Shown in pieces: positions 1 through 12,400 of a stretch of 64,000 nt of DNA. Position 1 is the first letter of the stretch. Every line of letters starts with the position of its first letter. Both the position numbers and the translations under genes were made by a program. The notes below the pieces were generated by a model. That model did no database searches. It saw nothing but the letters and a program-made list of their open reading frames with translations, and was not told the origin of the DNA. Location of the stretch: positions 14,491,001 to 14,555,000 of the forward strand of contig CM036618.1 of NCBI GenBank assembly GCA_020746105.1. The letters run 5' to 3'. The DNA is from Trogon surrucura. Lineage: Eukaryota > Chordata > Aves > Trogoniformes > Trogonidae.

Positions 1-3000
1 ACACGCTCCCTGGTAAAGCTCACCCTTTTAACTCACCACTACATTTTTCCCCCTTTCTTACATTTATCTAATCTACTTAAGCTAGTTAGCAAAATAACTG
101 CATCTCAAGCAGGCACTCAGTTTATTGCATTATACAGATACTCACATATGGTAGCAACCACAGCCCAATAATTACCTTTTCAAATAGACCAGGCGCATTT
201 ATTTATATGTGCGATTCCATAAACATGAGAAGACTGGAGGATAAGTTTGTGTTGCCAGCAGCAATTTTGTCTGCTTTCACAGTAGCAAAACAGAACCATA
301 CTTAAAGCGTAAGAGACCAGTGAACTCCTGCTTTTGGAGTACACTAAAAGGGGCCCCCAGCTCAGCAGTTTGGACGCTGAGTGGCAAACACCATCTGTAT
401 CCTTTTCCCTTCCATAAAAGGAACCTTTATAGGAGTGTAAAGGAAAACAAAGAAAGATTACTACCAGTAGTTATAAATACTCAAATGAATAGTTAATCAT
501 CCAATAAGAATGTGAATTCTCTCAAGACATTGTACTAAAGCAAATTAGTAGAAAATACAAAGCTATTGCACAAGGGTGCTCTGATAAGCAAGTGATAAAC
601 TCAAAACAAAACAAAAGTCTGTCCCCACACCAACTTTACAGCTGTTATTAAAATATAATCAGGGGAAAAAAAAAGCTTAAAACTAGAATTTTTATTTTTT
701 TCGCTTTACTTGACTAACCTTAAATTTCCCTTATTTTCCACTTTGGATCAGAAAAGCTGAAGCACAGCAAGCAAGCATGGATTTACTTACAGAGTGCTAG
801 AGCCAATAAATTGCAACAAATACTGCCAGAGGTACTTATGAAAAAATATTTTTTGTCCTGTTTTCAGTTAAGCAGTCCTAGAAATCAACACCGAGAAGAA
901 AAATAAATATGGTTTTGACATGTACAGTAGCAAGAATTAGCGTTGTATCCAGACAGGGAACAAGGCATTTAAAATAGAAGGTGGTGGATTAACCATCCCA
1001 ACAGCTTAAACTGCATGTTTATTCAAGCTGCAACAAGAAGTCAGCCAGTGAAGCAAGGGCCCTTCATTGTGAGTTTGTGCTCCATACAAACAGTTCTAAC
1101 AGCTTTAGGTTCCTTTTTGTTTAGGAGTTTGTTTGTTTCTAAGGAGAAAAAAAGAATAGGGAGAATATAATTGACCCAGTTGGAAGCAGTGGGCTGGTAC
1201 AACAACGGCCTCTCCAGCCACACATGGAACATCAGCACCATCAAGAGGCGGTCAGTGGTTATTCATCTGTTTTAGTTTCTTTTTTTTTTTTTTAAAACCC
1301 TTACTTGCTTTCCGAAGAAACGTTTTCCAGAAAGCTCATCTTTTTAGTGTTTTAAGACAGCAGTCACTGAAAGTAATATAAAAGATGCAGTTGTTTTGAG
1401 AGATCTGATCTAGAAGTAGTTTATAAGCCATCTCATCTATATACTTGTCCTAGACATTACTCATTAGGGTAGCAGGAATTTTCTGTTGTTTAGCACAAGA
1501 TACAGTAAAGTTGTTGACATCTCAGCCTCCTTTACTCAGCCAGAAACTTTCTCCCCTGTGTACCTCCCTCATGATGCAGTGTTTGAAGGCCTATCAGCAA
1601 AATCCTTCTGAAAACAAGTATACGTTAGGTCATTTCAGTAATTTCATCTCCTACACCAAGAAAATCCAGTTTCTAAATACATTATTGGCACACATAATGT
1701 TATAAGCCTGAAGCGACTTCCATTTTTAGGACTGAAAAAAGCCTTGCTAAACCATCATAATTTGTAATCACCCACTTAAGTTTGGATACCCAATATCTAA
1801 TCTTGAAAGCTATCAGAACTTTGGACATGTAACAGATTCAGAACAAATGCAACACTCTTAACAAAAGACCAGGACTAGCAAGATTTTGATTCCATGTACC
1901 CACCATTTTCCTTCCACCCCTATTTAAAAGTGATTCCCAAATAAACACGTATGTCTACTTTCAACTAGATGAAACTGTTTTTACTCTTGGCTTCAATTTG
2001 CAACCATGCTTATCTGTTTTCTTCTGTATCTAAAATCATTTTAGGTACTGCAAGAAAATAACTTTGACTGACTTACAGGCAATAGATTTAATTACTCTTG
2101 TCTGTCAATAGAAGACCAATACAACAAATGGTAAAACTTTTCTTCCCAAGTTCTGATGTGTTCGCCGCTCCCACAGTTTTCAAGTACATAAAACTATTAA
2201 AGGAAAGATGCTACAATGACCAGTTTAGGATAATACCACACAGTCACTGTAAATCTAATAATCAAATTTGTTTACCTTACTGAGAAATCTATGTGTTATA
2301 ATAGGTAGAACTCTCAGTATGCCTTCTCCAGACAATACTACGTAAAAAAAATTCTTTCTTTGCTCAGTCTGAGTCTAATCTGATTTTCCACTGCTTTCTG
2401 CAAGAGGACTGAATGTTTTGTGACTAGAAGTCTTCATGAGGAAGGCAAAAGTTTTATTTTCATTCTGGTTGTCAGGCATTCCCAATGACCTTTGATATTT
2501 CAGGTGACAAAATGTAGGCAAAGTCACCAAAATTTCTAAGGAATGTTAGAAGTATCAATAGGGAAATAAGCTAAAGAAAAAATCCAAATCAGAACACTAA
2601 CTTCATCTGAACAAACAACCTGTCTAAAAGCAACACAAGAAGCATTAAGTGACTCAACCTATATGGCTGCATGAAGATTTTCCTGAAGACTTATCAACCG
2701 CTTTGATACCAGTGTGTTATTTTCCGATGAACTCAGAGCATTGCAGAACTGCAGAATTCTTTGCACAAGATAAATTTTACAGATTTAAAACACATTATCT
2801 TTGAGAAGTCTAGTATTACAGAACCAAAACTCACTTATCAGGCTAGATTTAGTGTTTTAGGATAACCAAGAGCTTCATATACATATATACTTCAGGAAGC
2901 CTGTTTTTTTTCTTGTTCAGTATCTTAAGCACCTGCCTGAACATGGATGCAGCTTTAAAAAAATCCAGCATTAAGAATTACAGTACATGGCCAGTTAAGT

Positions 3001-3250
3001 AATTTAAACATATATTCTGCAAAGAATTAAAACTCTCCTTCCTCCAGATTTGCTTAACTACACTTGTATTTCAAAAAGCTATGCAAAGAAGAATTCTGCA
3101 AATTAATCCTCAAAGAGCAAAAGAAACCATTTCGTCTTTGACTCGTTTTATTTACCAAGAAGACAGCTAACACAGAGTTAACAATGCTGAACATGCTGTT
3201 CATCGTGCAAGAAGTATATTTAATTTTAATCATTTTCTAACTACTGCTAT
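1..3250. other. Unassigned DNA downstream of DDX1
   Basis: AT-rich sequence beyond the DDX1 3' end. I see no exon with flanking splice signals, no RNA gene and no clear CR1 or LTR here. The open frames are short (about 60-67 codons) and resemble nothing I know. In mammals the MYCN side of the locus lies in this direction, but nothing of MYCN is visible. Confidence 0.6.
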
Positions 3251-3297
3251 CCAGAGGCAGTATGGGATTTTTTTATTTGCAGGGTAGAGCATTTATT
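3147..3297 (-). terminator. DDX1: DDX1 polyadenylation signals
   Basis: On the minus strand AATAAA occurs at 3297-3292 and 3277-3272, about 31 and 51 nt after the DDX1 stop codon, and again at 3152-3147. The first two are close enough to give a very short 3' UTR. A short 3' UTR fits what is known of DDX1 mRNA. Which signal is used cannot be told from sequence. Confidence 0.6.
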
Positions 3298-3327
3298 ACA
3301 TCAAGCCTTGTCTCAAGTGTGGCAAAA

Positions 3328-3458
3328 TCAGAATGTTCTGAACAGCTGGTTAGGAAGATAGCCAAGATGCAAGAAAGATGTCTGAGCCTCCTTTTCAAGG
3401 GCAGCCAACTCTTGTACTGTAGGTGCCAGAATATCCACATGGCCTTTATACAGTCCAC
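3328..3458 (-). CDS. DDX1: DDX1 exon 26 (C-terminus and stop)
   Basis: Completes Gly698 and runs to residue 740, ending in LPNQLFRTF and TGA at 3330-3328. The C-terminal tail is almost identical to the mammalian protein as I know it. Acceptor is TTGGCAG. Confidence 0.96.
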
Positions 3459-6400
3459 CTGCCAAAAGAGACCCAATCTAAATGATGTGTTCAAAGCCAT
3501 TTTTCAGGAGAACAAATAATGTTAAAGCACAGGCATTCAGAAAGGTAAAGTAACTTTGTTAACTCGTTAAAAAAAAAGCACAAACAGAACAAAACCACTG
3601 GCACACACACACTTTGGTCATCTGCAGCTCACAGACTGCATGTAAGAAATGTAGAAGATGGCAAAGAACTAGCAGGTTTTTCAAATCTAGCATTCTGTAG
3701 TTACACAGCAGACAACCAAGAAACCGAGCACTGCACAGCAAGGTAACTCAAGAGCAGTCAGTTGCTTACCACCCAGAGCTCTTTTCTGCCCGTATGTAAC
3801 TTTCCCATCAAAATCATCTACTGGTACTTTTATGTCTGGCTCAACTTGGGCAATAGTGCAGTTTAAGTGTTCTTCAATCTCCCCCAGCAACTAAAAAAAA
3901 AAAAAAAAAAAAAAAATAAAAAATTCTTAAAGTATTCCTGTGGTCCAAGACTTCAGTCAGAGTAGGGTTCTGAACAATCACATTCAAGTAGTTTCAACAG
4001 GAACGGTACACAGAAAATTTGGTCGCAGACAGCAAAGACTAACACATTTTTTTGCTTAAGTGGGCTATACAAGTTCATTTCCAATCTCAGTATGTGTTCA
4101 CCCTACCTAGAAACATTTTACATACTACCCTACTTAGATGAGTGGGGCTATTTTATTATCAAGAGCTCAAAGTCCAGGCTTATTTTACTACAGACGTTAC
4201 ATCATTTACCCTTCTTTAATGTAGAAAGAAAGGAAGCGCTGTAAGTTTAACAAGCATCCATACTTGCTGTACAAATCTCCATGAAAATGCACTTAAGTGA
4301 CACAGTATTTCCAGGTTAGAGGAACAACAGTTTGAAGTTACTGGTTTTTGCAACAAATCAACTAAAAAACCTGAAACTAACATTCTGTAACTCTTAACAA
4401 CATTTGATTAGAAGGAGTGTAGAGAAACTGAAAATAAGACCCCCAATGGAACTGGCTGGGAATATTAAAGTAAGCTTTTATAACTAAAGAAATAACTTTT
4501 CTAGTTTCTTCAAATTGAACTAAAGGCTATAAACACCCCGAACTAGCTTTGTACTTAAAACTACAGATGTAAAGAACTATATCCCTTGGTCTTTTAGAGG
4601 AATTGGTCAAGCAAAACGTTTACCTGCATCTCATTGTACCATATGGTGCAACCTCCTTCCTCCTTCAGTCTAGTATTGTAACACCCTTTTCCACGGCTAC
4701 TGCAGACATGATACCAAACCTAGAAATAAAGGAAAACAACTCATAAACTTTACAAAACAGTTTATTACCTTCATTTTGATTAAGTATAGCATGAAAAAGA
4801 ATCCAGATAGCTATTTAAATTCCCTTTCAATTAACTGAGAATGGACAAGCAGTTTTCCAGTGCAGGATATTAAAGTCAGACATCAACTGCGGATAGAAGT
4901 CCAGCAAATAACATGTTCAATTTTGCTTTGGAGTATAATTACCTTTTCTTTCTCTTTTGCCACGAGGGAGATTGCTAAACCCATTCTGAAATATTAGGGG
5001 AGAAAGGAGAGGGGAAAATTTATTTCAGTAACTATTGACCACTAATAAAACAACAACAAAATAATCAAGAAAACAAGGCAACTACTCTAACACGTACATA
5101 CCTCTCTGCTCTGCCTACTCTCCCAATTCGATGAACGTAGTTCTGTTTTTCATCAGGGAGCGTAACGTTGATAACTGTGTAAGGTACACAAAATCAACAG
5201 AGAATAAAGTGTGTTTAAAAAAAAATATACGACCTAAGGTCACAGACCAGACACCTAAAATAAGCATGGTGTTGATTGCTGCCATCCTTCTCATTAACCC
5301 ATATACATGCTTCATGTTCTGCTACAGCAGTTACAGGTGTCATTACCTGCAATACCTACAACCTAGCGGTTTTATAGTGGAAGCCTTTTCTCTGCGATTA
5401 CTTTTTGACAGGAGTGCAAAAATAAATGAAGAATCCCCAACAATGCAGCACATCAAGTATTTCAGAAAATATGGCAAACAAATTAAAAGTTCCCTAGTTC
5501 AAACCTTTAACATCTACAACTTTCAAAAACAAAGCTTTAAGTGAGGTTGTGGATGCTCCATCCCTGGAAGTGTTCAAGGCCAGGCTGGATGGAGCATTGA
5601 GCAACCTGATCTAGTGGGAGATGTTTCTGCCACAGCACGGGGGTTGGAACTAGATGATCTTTGAGGGCCCTTACAACTCAAACCATTCTATGATTCTATA
5701 AACCTGTTTTAAAGTAGCTGACAGGGCTGCAAACCTACTGAAGCCACATGCAATTCAAAAGGTTAGCTTAAAAGTCTATCTTACCGTACGGAACACCGTG
5801 AATATCAATTCCTCTGGCAGCAACATCAGTGCAGATCAAGAAACGGACATCTCCTCTCTATGAAAACATAATTGTCAATAACAGTTGTGCTATATAAACA
5901 AAACAAAATCTCAGGCAATGAAGCAGTAGTCCTTCGCATTTACTTCACTTTGAAATGTCTCTCCACATTTAGGAACACTTCAAATAAAGCTCTTGCACAA
6001 TGCAACAGTACTCTTTAGACATGAATAGATCAGCCAATTTACAAACTTACTACTTCTCCCAAAAATTTACGGCAAGTATAAACTGATGAACAGTTTATTC
6101 AAAATGAAACTAATGTTTAAATGTTTTTAAATATTTAAGAACCAAAGACTTTAAAAATTAATGTAATCTGTTACAGAGATTAAATTCAGCTTTTATTTGA
6201 AAGTAAGCTCACCTGTCCTTTCAGTGAAAAACTCACAAAGGTCATATTGACTACTGATGCTATACATTTCCACATACAGAAACTGCCTCACAGAATTTTA
6301 GGAAGTGGGTCACTGAGAATCTGAACACAGTTTAATTGAAATGGAGAACGAGCAACACAAATTAACACATGACTTCAGATAGTGGGAAGTGAGGGAAAAG

Positions 6401-9400
6401 TATTAAAAAAAAAGAAAAATCTGCTGCATCACCTTAAATCTTTCCAGGTTTTGCTTTCTTTCTTGAGGTTTTCTGTCACCATGCAGACAGACACATGAGA
6501 ACTGATGTCCCTTCCTATCAGGGCCTGGGAAGAGTTGTTATGGATTAATAATATTATCTAAAAGTTATGACACAATGCCAAACAGAACTGGGAAAAACGT
6601 ACACTTTGCAGACAAAAATTTCGACCCAGGGGAATTTAACTTAATCTGTAGCAATTAATACAAAATACAGGGATTGTTGGAAACTAAAACAAACAATTAA
6701 ACAAACGCTTCTCCCCCCACTCTCCAGAAGAGGCCTGTGCAGGCACGTCTCCTCACTCCTTCCCAGCCTAAACTTCCCTTCCTCCTCCACACAGCTCTTC
6801 GCTTTTCTCCGCATGTTTCCTTTCAGTGTCCCCTGTGTTTTCTCACTTCTCCTTCCATGTCTCCTTATGTGTACTTTTGCACAAACATTTCTTCCTGTGT
6901 CTCCTGCACCTAGCAACTATTGTTTTTTCTTACATATATTTTATCAGAGGCACCATATATTTTTCTCACTGGCTCAAATTCTGGCGAATGATCGGTTGTT
7001 TCCAGCCTTTTCAGGGCTGTCTGCAACAGGCATAGGCTCCCGGAGAGGGCACACCCCTGCAACTCCTTGCTGCCAAACCCTGGCTTTGCCCAGTCAGTAC
7101 GTCAGAAAAGTTAAGTGCAATTTTGTTTGTCTAGTGACTGAATATTGGTGACCTATATCACATAGTTTTGGCTTTCAATTAAACAAAGAAAGTGAACAGA
7201 AAAAGGTTTTTGTGGAAAATATTACCTCCACCCTGCTGGATGAAGTACTGCTCCATATTATCACAATCTATTTTAGTTCTGCAGAAAATAATGGCTTGGT
7301 CCATCTTGTGTTCTTTGATTGCTCGAACAGTGTACTCTCCTTTCAGAATTTTAATAGCTTCAGACCACATTTCTAAGTAAAAATGAAGATGTTATTTCAC
7401 TCAAATTGTTTAAAAAAAAGCATCTTAACACTTAGTCTTTTCTAGCCTTCCACTAGACTGTTAAACTTTTCTTAGCAGGGCAAGTAAGCTAGACCTTCAG
7501 TTTTATCTTCTCTCCAATGCTCCCCCACTCCAAGGTAATACGATACAGAAAGAACAAAACTACTCAGGAGTTTCAGTTTACTTACACACACCAATAAACA
7601 GTTGTTTACACATCTTCAAAATAAACATTTGTGTCTTTTTCTCTTCCCCCTAATTACAGAAACACGTTTTTCTTCACAACTACAAAAACGTAGAAATAAA
7701 AATTTGGACAAACATGACTCAAGGACCTTACATATTACAACTTAGCTTTTTTCCATAACATCTACAAAGGATTATTTCACAAGCTCTTACTTAGCGTTTC
7801 TGATTACCTGGAGTGTTAGCACCAGGTCGTGTATTGTCTTTTGCATGTACTTCATCAGTCTAGGAAAAAAACCAAACAGACCCCCCAAGTCATTAGTCTA
7901 TACTTCACAGACAAAATACTTAACTCTCTCAACTTATAATCAGAAGAAATTAAATAAAACTTAAAAGTAATCTTAGTATTCTGTTCTTCCACCACACAAG
8001 CTAATCCACCTTTAGCTAAAGAAAAGCTTTCTGTATAAGCATACAAAACTTCTTCCTGAAAAAAAGATAGCAAAATTACTTATGCAGACACTGGATAGAA
8101 ACTACCTTTGAATAAAGTAATGAATCAAAAAATCCTCACATAACACCAAAGCTGAAAACAATGTACTATAGGCATGGCTAAATCATACAAATACAGTTGT
8201 TCCTTATCTTTTCCCTATTCTAGGCTGAATCAGATATAAACCTAAAATGCAAGAGAAAAATTCAAGACTTAATGAAAAGACTCTAACAGAACTAACAAAG
8301 GCAGGTGCCAGAGAAAACCTATCGATTGTAACTGCATAAGAGTTGCTGAGAATGAAATACAGTCCCAGGTTATTCAGAACTCAAAAAAAAAAAAGACTTG
8401 AACCACAATCACGACCCTCTCATGTGAACAGGTGTCAGGTTAATGCAGAATTTAAACTGGAGTCTCACATGTGGTCCGAGACAAAAACCATTCCTCTAAA
8501 AAACATTCTTCTCGCATCAGTTAGAGAGACAAAACTACTTTACAGAATGACGTATTTGGGAAGGTTTATTTCCTCCTGATCAATTAGAAAAGATAGGAAC
8601 TAACTACAGCTAGGCACAGACCATTAACTGTGAAATGAGTGAAAAAGCAGCGCAGTGCCATTGTTCTCCTGCACAAATCTGAATATTATTCTATCAAGAT
8701 CATTCCTGATTGTGTTTGTAAGAATGGGCTATTCAGAAACAGTGTTATCACCAACATCTTGCTGCTAGATGACCCTGGAACAAACCATTTCAGATACTCT
8801 AAGCTGTTCCAATACCTGGAAAATATCCTGCAGCATTACGCCACTATTACGAAGGTTAAATAAGTAAACATGGGTAAATAATCTTAAATTTCACTTATAG
8901 ACCACTTACTCTAATATGATTCTTGCCAAGCCTTTCCCAGAGTTTGTCAGCTTTCGGATTTACGATCACCACTACATGGTGTACAGTTTCGGGAACAGAA
9001 TCTTCTCCTTTCAAATCAACCCAGGTGGGGAAATGCATGATCTTTTCAGATAGTTTTTTCACATCAAAAGAATGTAGTGTTGCAGAGCATACAATCACCT
9101 GAGAAGAAAAACAGCCATACGCATGCTACTGAAGATCAGATTCTCCCAGAAAAAAAGGTGAGAGTAGAACTGGAAGAGCATTGTGTAGCTGAATAGCACA
9201 ATGTAGCACAACAAAGTCCATAACTAGCTTTCCTCTTTGCAGGAACTACCCAGCTGATTGGAGTCAAAACACAAAATAAGTTACTTAAATTGCTGGGTGT
9301 TTTTAAGAAAATAGTTAAGAGAAAGAAAGCAGAATTACCAAGAACTGATCAATCGAGTCTATCAAAACATTAGAAATTAATGTATGCTGACACTCATTTT

Positions 9401-12400
9401 TCAGATACATTTATGTCTCAGTAACTCAAACAGTGCTAAACACTGAGCTTCAAGATCTAGGATCCTAAACACAGATATTCACAGGCAATTAGTGAACCCC
9501 GTGAAAAAGGGTTAGATTTTGACAGGAGGTATACAATAAATTCTACTTGAGAGAAGCATGCTCCATACCAAGTAACAGTCAACAATTGAAAGCAGTGCAC
9601 ATCACGCAAAAACCCCACCCAAACCAAACAAACAGCAAAATCAAAACCACCCCAAATAACCCAAAGCCACAAATAAATTGTATACCTGAAGCCTCTTTCC
9701 ATCTGAGGTTATCTGAGGAATTTGACTGTGGATCCTGTTTATGAAATCTGAATAACCTTGGAGGAGAAGGCCATCCTACATGGGAAAAAAAAAAACACAG
9801 CTGCAATTCTTATTTCTCAGTCTATACACTCGAGTTAAATAAACAGTATACTTATTGCCTCAGAAGTTCTCTCTTAATTAGGTGGACAGGTCAACGCCTG
9901 CCTCAGAGATTATTACTATGGAGAAAAAAAAATGAAGAATTTGGAGTATTTACAAGTACAGCTGCTGTGCTTCACAAGAAGTTGAACATCTGTCTCATCA
10001 GTTTCTCCTAGCTAATGCCCCAAGGCATTTCATCTTTGTGATTATTCAGTTATACTATAACAGATCTGAGAGAGAGGCAATAATTTCACATCATACTGAC
10101 TACAACATTCATTGGGTTGAAGACTTGCTGGGTAATCAAAAATGCTCATCCCATCTTTGTCCTTCCAAGTTCTCCATACAGTGACAGACTTCACAACCTT
10201 GTGAATACAGTCTGAAATATGTTTCTCTGTCAGAAAAAAACTCAAACAGCTTTACCAGAAAGGCTACAAGGGAAAAAATCCGTAGGTTACTGTGGTTACA
10301 AACAACAAGAAGATTAACTTGGAATAGCCTGTAGGTAGCAAACTGTCGTTCCACTGAAGCACCAAATGCTATAGAACAACGATGTCTCACTGACTCTTTT
10401 AGGAAATGTCATAGCGCATTTAAGAACAAAACAAGTTATCACTTAGTTCTCTACGTACGGCTTCATCCAGAACCAGGAATCTAACTTGAGATAAATTAAG
10501 CTTTCCTGTTGAGACCAGGTCATCCAGTCTTCCAGGAGTTCCAACGACAATATCCACCTATGAAAAACATAAGTATATGAATTGGTTCCATAACTTAATG
10601 GTGGTGTTATCAGCTTTGTCTAAATTTAAGATTATGAGACAATAATTCGTATGCCCTTTTTTCCTATTAATTACAATTTCACAAAATCCTTGTATAATTT
10701 GGGTTGGACTGATCTCTTAAGGTCATCTAGTCTCCATTACCACCAAGGAAAAATATCCCACAACCTCTCTGGGCAATGTGCATTTTGGTTCTGCAGTCAT
10801 TTCATTAGCAGAATCTGCCTCAGGCAGGAAGCCTTCCCTTATTTTGGCAAGTGTTGTGTCCCTACTTCCTTCTCCCCTACCCTGCCCCCTAAGCCGTGTA
10901 ATTTTGTTATCTGAAGCCAACAAACAGATCTGGTTTTAAATGAGGATAAAATAAGTTCTCCCTGTGGAAGGATACATATCAAGTCTATCAACTGCACAAA
11001 TAACTGAAGATTTTGCCAGATGGAAGGGTTCACCATCATGAATTTTGCATTCACGTGAAAGTCTAGCAATCTTCCAGTTCAAGCCTGCTTAGGAGAAGAT
11101 TTGTTTTGTGGCAGCTAGAATCACTGACAAACTTCTCAGTAGTGATGTGGCCTTATTTCCAAAAGTGAGTCTTAAACAAAAAAATCACTATGTTACCCCT
11201 GCAGCACGACTGAAATGACTGTGCATCCCAGACTGCTGACTCTAGATGAGTTCCTTCTATGTAGGACAGGTTTGTGGTGTAGATTCACCCTGGTAACTGT
11301 AGATCAGTTTTATTCACACAAATATGAAGCAGAACTACACAGGAAAACTCTGTCTTGTTAGTTAAGGACAAATGACACAAATCACACCTTTATTTGAAAA
11401 CTTTCAGAAGTACTCAGGCTTCAACAGAGTTTGACTGAGTACTGTAAACACTGGTACTAACAACTGCCATGGTACTAAAGCAAGAGATGCTAGACCAGTG
11501 CATCATGAACTTGCCATCAACTGCATCATTTTTTTTATCAGGTTTATGAGGGTTACAAGAAGCACCACTACTAGTCTCTAGCAACATAATGAGTTATTCA
11601 GAACCTCAACTATTAAATCACATTAGCAAAAATACAAACTTACTCCTTGTTCCAGTATAGAGAGTTGATCTCTTGCAGCAACCCCTCCAATAATCAACAG
11701 TTCCCTAAAATTACATCAACATATTTTGACATAAGCTAATTTATTATATTCAGAAAATATATTCAACATCTGGATGAAAATTGATTCTTTGATTAGTAAT
11801 TAACAGCTTTGAACAGTAATTTTAAGAAAAAAAAAGGAACTAATTAAATTCATCCCTCCATATGTAGTATATCGTATTTTAATACAAGAAGTGAAAGTTT
11901 TGTTACCAAATTGTGTTTGAATTTGATTACTTTATCACTGCTGCATTAAACACGTTAAAATCTTAGCCAATTTAATCTTAAAGAAGAATCTTTTTCTTAA
12001 AAATCTCACGCATGAGTTAGCTTAATAAGTTGCAGGTGTTCTTGAAAGCTAGAAATACAAATAATAGTAAATTAAATGAATCTTACATCAGAACTTGCCT
12101 CTCCCCATTGAGACTACCCTAAAATTCTAGTAAAAGCACTCTTACAGACTGACTGCAGTTTAGAATATGAGGACACTTGTTAAAGTTTTTTAAGTTTATT
12201 CACCAAAAGAGAAACAACTTTAGACCCAAGCAGCTTGTAGACATTTTTCAGAATTGCATCCCCATGCTATTGTTCTTGCAACATTTGTCCTGTGAGCTAC
12301 AGAAACAGAGCAGACCTTGTATATAAATATCTGTTGCAGATGAAAAATAAGCAAAACTAGGACAGCGGGAGGTGGGGGGCACAGGAAGATGCTCAGAAAA

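Noticed and set aside
5131-5544. 137-codon plus-strand open frame
   Set aside because: Its start is the antisense of DDX1 exon 22 and the rest is intron running up to a CR1.
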